Shown here: piece after piece, positions 34,519 to 42,736 of the stretch
Layout: each line of letters starts with the position of its first letter
Numbering within the stretch: the stretch's first letter is position 1
Assembly (NCBI GenBank): GCA_015060925.1
Contig: SUXM01000003.1
Coordinates: forward strand, 1 to 64,000
DNA from: Parabacteroides distasonis
GTDB lineage: Bacteria; Bacteroidota; Bacteroidia; Bacteroidales; Tannerellaceae
Direction: 5' to 3'
Length of the DNA: 64,000 nucleotides
Made by a program: the position numbers and the translations under genes
Notes under the pieces: generated by a model
The model's input: the letters and a program-made list of their open reading frames with translations, nothing else
Told to the model about the DNA's origin: nothing
Database searches by the model: none

Positions 34519-35361
34519 TTACTTTGTTAACTCAATATAAGGATAAAGAGTCATTTGATTTTTAACAACTTTATCTTCTTCTGAATCGCTATCTAATACT
34601 TCATAATCGTTTATATCCCATTTCAACTTATCATTGACATAGATTTGTGCCGGACGAAGAAATTGTTTATAAGTTCGAATATCCTTAACTCCGAATAAAA
34701 AATCTACATTTTCTTCAAACTGCCACTTACAGGTTATTTTATCCGTACTTACAGTTCCATCCTCTTTTTCCCAAGTAACAAACATCGTTGCCTCTTTATT
34801 CTCATCATAATAGAAATTTAATGGTAACCCTAATAACAAACTACTTTCTGTTAGTGAGATATATTTATTTGTTATTTCCGGCAAATAAAATAAAATTGAA
34901 AAAATGGGGTATTGATAAAAAGAAGCTTCTAAACATCCATATAAAAACTTAGGATTAGGATTTTCCACTTGAGTATAAAAATATTTTCCTTTAATTTCTG
35001 TTGCTTTTACATATCTTAGCGCATTATAATTTCCTATAGTGTAATAAGCATTAGTAGGATTTATATCTCTCATGTAAGTTTCTTTAAAAAAAATATGATT
35101 GGAAAGCTCCTCTTCATTATAATCATACTCAATATGAACTTGTTTAATGGGAGTTTTACCATCTAATGTTAATAAGCTGTTCTTTTCTTTATCACAGATA
35201 TTTAGATATAAGATAGTTCTGTATTCATAATCTGGAGCTGCTTTAAATGCAGAATCAGATGATTCCTCAATGATAGATAAAGTATTCTCGTCATGATTAC
35301 AGCCTACTAAAAAGCAGCCAATAAACAATGCAAATAAATATTTATAAAAAGACTTTTTCAT
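34519..35361 (-). CDS. Lipoprotein of unknown function
   Basis: A 280-residue predicted lipoprotein. The N-terminus is basic, then a hydrophobic stretch ends at the lipobox LVGC (Cys21), followed by NHDEN, an acidic sequence compatible with surface export in Bacteroidota. The rest is beta-rich with alternating charged and aromatic residues (FYQYPIFSILFYLPEI, MFVTWEKEDGTV) and no motif I recognise. It has no close operon partner: the serpin terminator lies upstream and the DUF1080 gene converges downstream. Base composition is AT-rich. It could be an accessory or horizontally acquired surface protein. Confidence 0.65.
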   Translation of the reverse strand: MKKSFYKYLFALFIGCFLVGCNHDENTLSIIEESSDSAFKAAPDYEYRTILYLNICDKEKNSLLTLDGKTPIKQVHIEYDYNEEELSNHIFFKETYMRDINPTNAYYTIGNYNALRYVKATEIKGKYFYTQVENPNPKFLYGCLEASFYQYPIFSILFYLPEITNKYISLTESSLLLGLPLNFYYDENKEATMFVTWEKEDGTVSTDKITCKWQFEENVDFLFGVKDIRTYKQFLRPAQIYVNDKLKWDINDYEVLDSDSEEDKVVKNQMTLYPYIELTK

Positions 35362-35521
35362 AATACATTTGTTTTTGAAACATATTTATACTCAATAATT
35401 ACATCTCTTTTTTAGTTAAAAGATTATATCATTCAAAAAATAGCTCTATTAAATAAAAGACCATCTAAAGATATAGATGCATAAAGTATCTAAAACGCTG
35501 CAACGAAACACTACTTTTTTC

Positions 35522-35556
35522 AAAAAAAGGAGAACATTTTAACAACGTTCTCCTTT
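35522..35556 (-). terminator. Terminator of the DUF3244-serpin operon
   Basis: A 10-bp perfect stem (35526-35535 with 35547-35556; core GGAGAAC). Read on the - strand it ends in a T-run (the A's at 35522-35528). It lies 33 bases past the serpin stop. Confidence 0.8.
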
Positions 35557-35588
35557 CTTTATTTTAAAGAGACAAAAAGGTTATTTAT

Positions 35589-36908
35589 TTAATTAATACT
35601 TGGATCACCAATCTTACCGGCAAAGAGGATTGCCCCTGTACTTGTTTCAGAAAGAATAAAGCCAAACGGATGATTAAAATCTACTTGTAAAGTGGGGATC
35701 TCAACAGCATTTGTACCGTTATTAGTAATCTCAAACCCTAAACCAGAAATAGCAGTTACTACAGTACCTTCTTCTTCAACCTCGATGGTTGTCATCTGTT
35801 TTACCCAAGAGATAAACAAATCCGTATCACTCATCTTGCTAAAATCAGCAGAAGAATTGAAAGCATCTTTGATTCCCATTGTTTCTAAAATTGAAACCAA
35901 TTCTGAATCATTCGTTTTAGTGGTAAAACGAGGGATAGATAAAGTTGTTTTGTATCTGACAAGTCCATTAATCAGCCATTGATTCCATTTTTCTACAGTC
36001 ATCCCCTGCCATAGTTCATCTATGCTTTGATTGGGATCAGCCGGTAGAAAAGCATACAGGTTAAAAGCATGATTCCCATACGGTAACTGGACAATGGTTA
36101 CTTCATTATTGCTGACACATGACATTATTTCTTTCTCTTTACGCATCATTGGTACAGAAATCTTTTTCCCGTCTGCTAATTTAAAATCTTGATTTTCTGT
36201 TTTTGATTTATCAAATTTAGAAACCCATGTACCTTTAAAGTACAAAGCATCCAATAAGATTGCCTCTGCGTTTTTAATCTCATTGGCATGCTCAAAGAAC
36301 TTCGGAATCATTCCGTAGGTATGCTTATTACTCCATGCGTTTATCTCCTCCATTGTTGTTTCATCAAAAGGTAGATTGTCTTTTACTGTCGCAAGGTAAT
36401 ATTTTTGACTTAACGAAGTATAGTTTGGAAGGAACAAATCTTTACTTTTGCCCCACAGACTATTAGCATTCACGAATGTAGAGGTATTGTCTATTCCCGG
36501 AAGAGCAGTTTGTAAAGCCAACATATATTCATTGATCTCTTGGTTGGAATAACCTTCAAATCCCAAGGTCTTTTGAATTTGCTTGTATGTATCTTTGTCT
36601 GCTCCATTCAAAGCCATCCCCAAAGCAAAAGAAATTCCCAATGGAGAATAACTGTAATTGGCTTTATTTACTTTCTCTTTAGCCAATGTATTCATCAGTT
36701 TGAAAGAGAATCCTTGTACTTGTGTATTAATTACCTTTCCGGTTTCTGTCAATATAATATTTTCACGTGCTTTCAATTCTACTTCAGGAATTTCTTCCTG
36801 CTGTTTATCCATTTCATTCAAATCATCGGATGAGCAACTGGAAAATATGAGTATCATTCCTATTAATAAATTTACAATTTTCAATATTAAAATTCTAAAT
36901 GTTTTCAT
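35589..36908 (-). CDS. Serpin-family protease inhibitor lipoprotein
   Basis: A 439-residue serpin behind a lipoprotein signal (lipobox IFSSC, then SSDD). The fold is evident from NYSYSPLGISFALGMALNGA, NSLWGK, TYGMIPKFF, LLDALYFKGTW, FDKSKTENQDF and MMRKE, ending with DFNHPFGFILSETSTGAILFAGKIGDP. The reactive-loop hinge reads EEEGTVVTAISG: E-E-G-T fits inhibitory serpins, but position P12 is Val rather than a small residue. From the hinge Glu to FNHPF there are about eight more residues than in alpha-1-antitrypsin, so the loop is long. It probably traps host or bacterial serine/cysteine proteases at the cell surface. It is second in an operon with a DUF3244 gene (23-bp gap). Confidence 0.92.
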   Translation of the reverse strand: MKTFRILILKIVNLLIGMILIFSSCSSDDLNEMDKQQEEIPEVELKARENIILTETGKVINTQVQGFSFKLMNTLAKEKVNKANYSYSPLGISFALGMALNGADKDTYKQIQKTLGFEGYSNQEINEYMLALQTALPGIDNTSTFVNANSLWGKSKDLFLPNYTSLSQKYYLATVKDNLPFDETTMEEINAWSNKHTYGMIPKFFEHANEIKNAEAILLDALYFKGTWVSKFDKSKTENQDFKLADGKKISVPMMRKEKEIMSCVSNNEVTIVQLPYGNHAFNLYAFLPADPNQSIDELWQGMTVEKWNQWLINGLVRYKTTLSIPRFTTKTNDSELVSILETMGIKDAFNSSADFSKMSDTDLFISWVKQMTTIEVEEEGTVVTAISGLGFEITNNGTNAVEIPTLQVDFNHPFGFILSETSTGAILFAGKIGDPSIN

Positions 36909-36931
36909 GTTGTTTACATTTTAATGGTTAA

Positions 36932-37282
36932 TTATTCAATCCAAATAGCCTGGTCATAATGTTTATTGCCATTGTAACGAAGCTCTACATAATACAAACC
37001 CGGTTCTAATTGAATAAAAATCGGATAGGTATCTCCCTGTAGAGGTGAACCAACAAATTCGGTGTATAGCAACCGATTTGTTTCATCATAAATCTGTACC
37101 GATACCTCATTCATCCTTTGATGAAATTCAAGAAAAACTTCTGATGGATTTGATTCTATTGATACAAGCAAAGGTCGTAAACTATGAAGTCTTGTTGTAT
37201 CATCTTCATTAAATCCATGATTTTGTCCCCAACATAATGGGACACAACATAACAAAATAATTACTGTGATTATTTTTTTCAT
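36932..37282 (-). CDS. Small secreted DUF3244-like protein
   Basis: A 116-residue protein with a signal peptide (about 1-19, ending CWGQ). The mature domain is a small beta sandwich of the DUF3244 type: PLLVSIESNPSEVFLEFHQRMNEVSVQIYDETNRLLYTEFV, then YPIFIQLEPGLYYVELRYNGNKHYDQAIWIE. This resembles secretion-tail or pilus-like Ig folds of Bacteroidota. The frame continues upstream to 37351, but ATG at 37282 gives the signal peptide. It is first in the operon with the serpin and divergent from the TPR/HTH regulator. Similar small secreted proteins often accompany proteases or their inhibitors in this phylum; I infer a shared extracellular task. Confidence 0.75.
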   Translation of the reverse strand: MKKIITVIILLCCVPLCWGQNHGFNEDDTTRLHSLRPLLVSIESNPSEVFLEFHQRMNEVSVQIYDETNRLLYTEFVGSPLQGDTYPIFIQLEPGLYYVELRYNGNKHYDQAIWIE

Positions 37283-37284
37283 AA

Positions 37285-37317
37285 TTTCGTTATTTAAATT
37301 TTTGCTAAATAACGAAA
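37285..37317 (-). promoter_or_regulatory. Perfect inverted repeat just before the DUF3244 start codon
   Basis: TTTCGTTATTTA (37285-37296) pairs perfectly with 37306-37317 around a 9-nt spacer. On the - strand mRNA the hairpin would end two bases before the AUG, so it could mask ribosome access; as DNA it could be an operator for the divergent regulator. Confidence 0.55.
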
Positions 37318-37334
37318 AAGAATCAGAAGACAAG

Positions 37335-37354
37335 TCCACAAAAATCCACAAAAT
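37335..37354. repeat. Tandem 10-bp repeat in divergent control region
   Basis: TCCACAAAAA (37335-37344) is followed directly by TCCACAAAAT (37345-37354). A 10-bp period is one helical turn. It lies between the serpin operon and the regulator gene and is a candidate binding site. Confidence 0.5.
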
Positions 37355-37447
37355 ATAAATCAGCTATAATTTTAATATTCCATTACAATATTCCAAGCGG
37401 ATTTTATAAAAAAAGCGATTAACGATGAAATGAAAAAGAATTATTGT

Positions 37448-37455
37448 TACCTTTG
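37448..37455 (+). promoter_or_regulatory. -7 element of the TPR/HTH regulator gene
   Basis: TACCTTTG fits TAnnTTTG exactly, 18 bases before the ATG at 37474. No convincing -33 element is visible. Confidence 0.5.
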
Positions 37456-37473
37456 GATTAGAATGATTACGCC

Positions 37474-38982
37474 ATGAAAATAACAGTTTCTTTTTCTATT
37501 CTTCTATTGCTCTGCATCGGATTGGCTTGCCGTCCTCAAACAAATCCTGTGTTGATACGAGCTGAAGCGGTTATGTCACAACAACCAGCTGAAGCTTATC
37601 ACCTACTGAGAGATTCCGTTATACCTCAACAACTCCATGAAGCTGATTATGCTACTTGGTGTTTATTGATGACGGAGGCCACAGACAAACATATCAAATA
37701 CCATGCTTCTGATTCGTTAATAAAGGATGCTATTACCTATTTTGAAAAACATGGGACGTTGGAACGGAAAGTAAAAGCCTGGTTTTATCAAGGGGTTCTT
37801 ACTGAAAAGAATGACCCTGTCAAAGCAGTTCGATACTATTTAAAGGCTCAACAATATGCTGAACAAACGCATGACCGAGCTTTACAAGGTAGATTATACA
37901 ATCGGATTGGGAATATCTACAAGGTACATTGTCTCAATCAAGAGGCTCTAAGTTACCAAAAGAGAGCCTTAACCAGTCTCTTACAAGAAAAAGACACATT
38001 AGGTTCTGCCTATATCTTACGAGACATGGCACGTATCTATATCAATTTATCTAAGGAAGACAGTGCTTTGACTTGCTATCAAGAGGGGTTACGTATGGCT
38101 GATACCACTTTGATTTATTCCATCTCCAAAGAGGTCGGATATCTCTATTTAAACCGTCAAGAATATGAAAAAGCCTACCTCTATTTAATGAATTCCTTGC
38201 GGTTAACTCATAACCAACGAATGCGATACTCGGTCTATGCCGTATTGAGTGACTATCATTTCGCTTTGAATCAATTGGATTCAGCTGTTCACTATTCTCA
38301 AATCTGTTTAAAAAGTTCATCTTTCCTTTTAAAATCCGAGGCATACAAAAGAATGAGAAATGTGGCTATACTCAAAGGTGAAAACAAAAAAGCTGCCAAG
38401 TATAATGCTTTACACGAGACCTATCAAGATTCGGTAAATAAAAACATCCATACAATTCCAATCTTAAAAGAGAAGAACAAGCTGAGTTTGGAACAGTTAC
38501 AAATGCAACTAACCAATCAGAAGATACAAAACAGGAATACAATTGTGATGTCGATTTTGTTTGTTTGTATCCTAACCGGCATTGCCTATCGGATATGGAG
38601 AAAACACAATCAAATCAAAACGCACAATACCTCTCAACAAGTTGTTACTAATCTATACATGACACAACCTATCGTACTGAAGTTTCAAGGATCTACAGCC
38701 GATTGGTATCCGGATACAGAAGATTGGCAACAATTATTTGATCTTTTAGATCAAGATAAATTGTCTTTTATCTCCCGTTTAAAAGCCAAATACGAAAAAC
38801 TATCTTTAACTGAACTCAAAATTTGTTGTTTAATAAAGATACAAATACCCCCAGCCCAAATCGCCCGTCTATTGGAGGTTAGCACAAACTATATATATAT
38901 GGTTCGTACGCGTTTGTATGAAAAGATTCATAAACAAAAGGGTAAAGCCAAGGATTTGGATATGTTTATCTTGAACTTATAA
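37474..38982 (+). CDS. Membrane-spanning TPR sensor with cytoplasmic HTH (one-component regulator)
   Basis: A 502-residue protein. It opens with a signal or lipoprotein-like sequence (LCIGLAC). Tetratricopeptide-like helical repeats follow from about 60 to 320 (RLYNRIGNIYKVHCLNQEALSYQKRALTSL is one, ALTCYQEGLRMAD another). A membrane helix lies at about 351-370 (VMSILFVCILTGIAYRIW), and a C-terminal cytoplasmic part ends in a LuxR-like HTH (SLTELKICCLIKIQIPPAQIARLLEVSTNYIYMVRTRLYEKI). The layout suggests a sensor reading a periplasmic signal through TPRs and acting directly on DNA. Such proteins are common in Bacteroidales and usually control the adjacent gene, here the divergent DUF3244-serpin operon. 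Confidence 0.82.
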   Translation: MKITVSFSILLLLCIGLACRPQTNPVLIRAEAVMSQQPAEAYHLLRDSVIPQQLHEADYATWCLLMTEATDKHIKYHASDSLIKDAITYFEKHGTLERKVKAWFYQGVLTEKNDPVKAVRYYLKAQQYAEQTHDRALQGRLYNRIGNIYKVHCLNQEALSYQKRALTSLLQEKDTLGSAYILRDMARIYINLSKEDSALTCYQEGLRMADTTLIYSISKEVGYLYLNRQEYEKAYLYLMNSLRLTHNQRMRYSVYAVLSDYHFALNQLDSAVHYSQICLKSSSFLLKSEAYKRMRNVAILKGENKKAAKYNALHETYQDSVNKNIHTIPILKEKNKLSLEQLQMQLTNQKIQNRNTIVMSILFVCILTGIAYRIWRKHNQIKTHNTSQQVVTNLYMTQPIVLKFQGSTADWYPDTEDWQQLFDLLDQDKLSFISRLKAKYEKLSLTELKICCLIKIQIPPAQIARLLEVSTNYIYMVRTRLYEKIHKQKGKAKDLDMFILNL

Positions 38983-39042
38983 CATCTTACTCTGTAATTA
39001 CATAGAAAGGTGATGTCTATTTATCCCTGGCTTTTTTCTTAT

Positions 39043-40806
39043 TTAATTCTTTATGAAACTACAGAGTATGATTTTATCTCGAACATCGGCAATGATGTTA
39101 GGAGTGGAGGTTAAAGGTTCAAAAGTGTAGGTCGCTCCATAATTCTTTTGAATCGTTTCAAAGTCTTTAGATGTACAGAAAAGATAACCATTGGCAGGAA
39201 GCGTCTGCTCAAAATTATGAAACTTATTCCCAAGATAGAAGTTTAACCCGTATAGATTGGCATAAGTCTTTAGGTCATTCATTACATACATGTTAGTCTC
39301 ATCTAAAGGATATGTTTGTTGAACCTGTTTGGCAAAGGGCTGTGCAGAGCTACCTATACGGATCCCGCGCATTACCACACCATCTATTAGCAGGTTGATA
39401 GTGAATGTCAGAGCTATAGTAGCGTATAGGATTTTGATATTTATCTTTTTACTCATTTGGTAGTATACACTGATGAGAATAGCTAAAACGGCTAATAAGA
39501 TACAGATGGTCAGTCCACATGGGTGTGTAAACATCCGGGTGACATATTCCACAGTCTCTAATGTTGCCTGACGATGGATATATCGGCTCGCTATCTGTTC
39601 CGGTTGAATCAATCCTGCCATGGTTAATCCGATGATACTTAGAACCGAGGTGGTGATAATTGCAAGGAATCCGGCAAAAATACGAGTGACCCTTGTCCGG
39701 TATTCTGTTATATAGAGTGCATATTGCGCTAAAAAAATGGCAATGAAAGGATAAGCCGGCATCAAATAAACACTTCGTTTGCTTGATGGGATGGAATAAA
39801 AGAATAGGATACAAACTAATGCAACCAAACTGAACAACTTCTCTTTTTCCATATTCAGTATGTGGTTCCAACTGTTTCTTAACAAGTCTTTGACTGATTT
39901 TCCGGATTTCTGTATTTTTAATCCGAATAGAGAGAAAAAGAAGAAAATAGTCCAAGGAATAAATCCGGCTGCTAAGGTCATAAAATTATACCAAACCCCA
40001 TTTTCATGCCCTAAATTGTAATGGATATGAGGGGTATTCAGATGGAAAAAACGACCAAAATTTTCAGCCAATACGACATCCAAGAATGCATCGCCTCCTT
40101 GTTTCCAAGCGGCCACATACCAAATCAAGGGTAAAAATATGGAAGATAGACCGGCATATACTAAAACTTTTGAGATTTCCCATAAAGAGTATTTTCGAAG
40201 CATAAGCAGATAAACTCCAAAAACAAAAAGGGGCAGAATGATGCCTACAGGACCTTTAGTCAATACTGCACAACCCAATAAGAATGGAATAGAGATTGGA
40301 AGTCCTTTCAATTCAAACAGATCTTCCCATCGGTAGAGTTGATACAAACCAATGACCATAAAAGTGGTAAGTAACATATCTACACGGGTAGTCATAGCTG
40401 CTCGATGCATCTCCACACAAGTGATAAGTAACAATGTCGCTATGAAAGCTTGTTGGAATCGCAGTCGTTTACCAAAAAAAAGGAGAGTGAACCCTATTAA
40501 TAGAATAAAAGCCAATGCCGAAGGGAGACGTGAAGAAAATTCCGATACATATCCTTGAGGCAAAGAGGCTACAGCCATTAACCAATGGGCTAATGGTGGT
40601 TTATAGGCAAACTCATTGGCATAAACCTGAGGTAAAACCCAATTGCCGCTTTCAAGCATGGAGACAGCAACAGCCGCTTCACGAGGTTCTCCTTTCGTGG
40701 AAAAATCTCCTAATCCAATCCATGGGAGGATTGAAATAATACAAATAACTATCACCATTGTTACCGGCTTTTGCAGGTAAAGGTATTGAAGATTGGGTGT
40801 TCGCAT
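39043..40806 (-). CDS. ArnT/GT39-like membrane glycosyltransferase
   Basis: A polytopic GT-C transferase (587 residues from this ATG) with about 12 membrane helices. The first periplasmic loop contains the expected catalytic acidic motif region, GDFSTKGEPREAAVA, followed by YANEFAYKPPLAHWLMA and SRLPSALAF, typical of the ArnT/dolichyl-phosphate mannosyltransferase-like family. Such enzymes use polyprenyl-phosphate sugars to modify lipid A, glycans or proteins. The full undecaprenyl-Ara4N pathway is not present nearby, so a different sugar is likely. The frame can start at 40866, 20 codons earlier, but the ATG at 40806 (MRTPNLQYLY) gives a more normal N-terminus. Confidence 0.85.
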   Translation of the reverse strand: MRTPNLQYLYLQKPVTMVIVICIISILPWIGLGDFSTKGEPREAAVAVSMLESGNWVLPQVYANEFAYKPPLAHWLMAVASLPQGYVSEFSSRLPSALAFILLIGFTLLFFGKRLRFQQAFIATLLLITCVEMHRAAMTTRVDMLLTTFMVIGLYQLYRWEDLFELKGLPISIPFLLGCAVLTKGPVGIILPLFVFGVYLLMLRKYSLWEISKVLVYAGLSSIFLPLIWYVAAWKQGGDAFLDVVLAENFGRFFHLNTPHIHYNLGHENGVWYNFMTLAAGFIPWTIFFFFSLFGLKIQKSGKSVKDLLRNSWNHILNMEKEKLFSLVALVCILFFYSIPSSKRSVYLMPAYPFIAIFLAQYALYITEYRTRVTRIFAGFLAIITTSVLSIIGLTMAGLIQPEQIASRYIHRQATLETVEYVTRMFTHPCGLTICILLAVLAILISVYYQMSKKINIKILYATIALTFTINLLIDGVVMRGIRIGSSAQPFAKQVQQTYPLDETNMYVMNDLKTYANLYGLNFYLGNKFHNFEQTLPANGYLFCTSKDFETIQKNYGATYTFEPLTSTPNIIADVRDKIILCSFIKN

Positions 40807-40911
40807 TGTTGTTAAATAAAGATTAGAGCTTTCATTCCAAAGCAAAATGTTTTTATTGAAATGCAAAAGAACGATTTTTTATGGATATTTCTTCTATTTT
40901 GGATGACTTTT

Positions 40912-42471
40912 TTATGCTCCTAAACATTCTTTTATAGCAGTTCGTATGGTTTGGGCATCTTCTTTATTCTCTTTTAATATGGAAAGAATCAGGTTTAAAT
41001 AACTCTCTTTGTTATTAATACCGCAAATCTTACATAACTGAGATTGTGGAAGCATCCCTTTTTGGTTATAAACACGGAGAATTTCTTGGTAATTCCCTGT
41101 TTCTGCATAAAGGGTAAATTGTTTTTTCAGCTTATTATAGATTGTTTCCACATGAATGGTCTCATAAATGTTTTCTACATGTTCCGTTAGTTCTTCCACG
41201 CTGTTTAGTTTGAGATTTAAGACTTTCTCCAATTTCTTTTGTACCCGGTGGCGCGCATGTAGCAAGACTTGGCTCTCCATGTCTTTCAAGAAAAGTTTGA
41301 TGATATTTTCTTTGATTTGCTTGAATACCTGTTCCGGATCTTTCATTAGTCGGTGGGCTACAGTTTTTATAACAGGCTCTAACATCAGCAGGTTTTCTAC
41401 TTCTGCCACGTTGGGTACCAAAATATGTTGTTCTCTTAAGTAGGTAATTTCTCCCTCTGTCCGTCTATCGCGATCGACTATACCGATTGATTCCAATGTA
41501 TGGAATTCTTTCAATTGGGAAAAAGCTTTGGTCGTTTCGATAACCTTCTGGCAACCTCCCATCGGTTTCACTTTATATTCCGGGAAAATGAAAGGGTATA
41601 GCCGGCTGTCTATACTGTTAGAGTCAGTTCCTTCAATAAAAAGGATTGGTTTTCGGCTTCCTAAAATTTCCATATACAAGCCTTCCGGGAAACTGTCATT
41701 GTTTGTGATCAGTTCATAATCCCAAGTATGGGCATCGGCATTGAAAGAACGTATCCAGAGACGTTTACTGTTATTACGAGATGCCGTAAAATCAATATCA
41801 TGTGTCAGATAGACAAATGTACAGTCCGGACGCATTGCCTCTATTTCATCCCATAAAGGGTTTTTTATGGAGTCATGGAGAAGGATTTCAGGTTCCTCTA
41901 TGATCAATAGGGCTTTAACCGGGGCACAGAGTACTGCTCCAATTAAATAAAAGACAATCTTCTCTCCATCACTCATCCGCCCGGCAGTATAGGAGTTTCC
42001 TATGATTTGGGTTGATGCTAATTCTATAAAGCCGGATTTCCGAACCAACCGATTATGTGGAAACATTTTTTCCCAAATTGTTTGGATACGATCGATCTTA
42101 GTGATAGGAGGTGGTAAATCCGGATTGGTTTTGCTTGCCTCTTTGTATTGAACTGCTGCTTCAAACTCTTCTGTCTGTAGATGAAGAATCAGTTTTTCAT
42201 ATTCTGATAAGCGAGGCATGAACAATCTCTCCGTGATCATGGATTGAAGCCTTGTCAACTCATTCCCTTCAGATGGCTTTCCATTCTCTTCTTTATTGAT
42301 AAAGAGTGAATGCATTCCTGATATCCAAACCGATGTATCTACATATCGTTTATATAAATCCTTGCCGAAAGAACTTTTTCCGGAACCGTTAGCACCGATG
42401 ACAACCAATACTTTTGTGTCTAAAGTAATGGGGGTAAGGTTGTTTTGATTTGTAGGAAGAATGAGTTCCAT
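40912..42471 (-). CDS. ABC-type ATPase fused to DUF4435 (TOPRIM-like) domain
   Basis: A 519-residue fusion. The N-terminal ATPase has Walker A GANGSGKS (26-33), an ABC signature-like AGRMSDGEK, Walker B LLIIEEPEILLHD and an H-loop VYLTHD. The C-terminal half has the DUF4435/TOPRIM-like pattern: ILFIEGTDSNSID (first acidic Glu), GIVDRDRR (D-x-D) and VAEVENLLML. DUF4435 is the AriB effector family of the PARIS phage-defence system, where AriA is the ATPase; merged forms exist. OLD nucleases are a related alternative. No partner gene is adjacent, consistent with a self-contained protein. It lies between arnT-like and proS, so it may also be a fixed housekeeping gene of the lineage. Domain calls are firm; function is inferred. 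Confidence 0.75.
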   Translation of the reverse strand: MELILPTNQNNLTPITLDTKVLVVIGANGSGKSSFGKDLYKRYVDTSVWISGMHSLFINKEENGKPSEGNELTRLQSMITERLFMPRLSEYEKLILHLQTEEFEAAVQYKEASKTNPDLPPPITKIDRIQTIWEKMFPHNRLVRKSGFIELASTQIIGNSYTAGRMSDGEKIVFYLIGAVLCAPVKALLIIEEPEILLHDSIKNPLWDEIEAMRPDCTFVYLTHDIDFTASRNNSKRLWIRSFNADAHTWDYELITNNDSFPEGLYMEILGSRKPILFIEGTDSNSIDSRLYPFIFPEYKVKPMGGCQKVIETTKAFSQLKEFHTLESIGIVDRDRRTEGEITYLREQHILVPNVAEVENLLMLEPVIKTVAHRLMKDPEQVFKQIKENIIKLFLKDMESQVLLHARHRVQKKLEKVLNLKLNSVEELTEHVENIYETIHVETIYNKLKKQFTLYAETGNYQEILRVYNQKGMLPQSQLCKICGINNKESYLNLILSILKENKEDAQTIRTAIKECLGA

Positions 42472-42568
42472 AGAGTTGATTGTTTATTCGTTTTCCCAAA
42501 GATATTAAAAACGGTTGAATATTTGATAGGAATTGGAAGAATAATATATAAGGGAAGCTAAAAACTAT

Positions 42569-42623
42569 GTCCGACCTAATGTCTGATTACCTCCGAGGTA
42601 ATTCAAAATAAGTCCGACCTAAT
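42569..42623. repeat. Three-unit intergenic repeat, site B
   Basis: Units start at 42569 (GTCCGACCTAAT), 42591 (CTCCGAGGTAAT) and 42612 (GTCCGACCTAAT), with spacings of 22 and 21 bp. The middle unit lies in a 17-bp near-perfect palindrome (42586-42602). The site is between the proS terminator and the ATPase-DUF4435 gene, both on the - strand. Confidence 0.75.
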
Positions 42624-42675
42624 ATCGGACTATCTTAATATTTATAAGTTAACCTTCATAAGGTAGCATCAAAAG

Positions 42676-42711
42676 AAAAAGGTTAGCAAAAAAATAATTG
42701 CTAACCTTTTT
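42676..42711 (-). terminator. Terminator of proS
   Basis: A 14-bp perfect stem (42676-42689 with 42698-42711; core GGTTAGCAA). On the - strand it ends in a T-run. It lies 26 bases past the proS stop. Confidence 0.85.
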
Positions 42712-42736
42712 GAATATAAATGTGTAGGTTGATTGC

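Noticed and set aside
35589..36908. Serpin as a non-inhibitory pseudo-protease inhibitor
   Set aside because: Although P12 is Val, the E-E-G-T hinge and full serpin fold are kept, so inhibition cannot be ruled out from sequence.
36932..37351. Longer form of the DUF3244-like protein
   Set aside because: The extra 23 residues would bury the signal peptide and contain the control-region repeats; ATG at 37282 is better.
39043..40866. ArnT-like protein as the lipid A Ara4N transferase
   Set aside because: No other Ara4N pathway genes are in the window and family members use many sugars, so the specific label is not supported.
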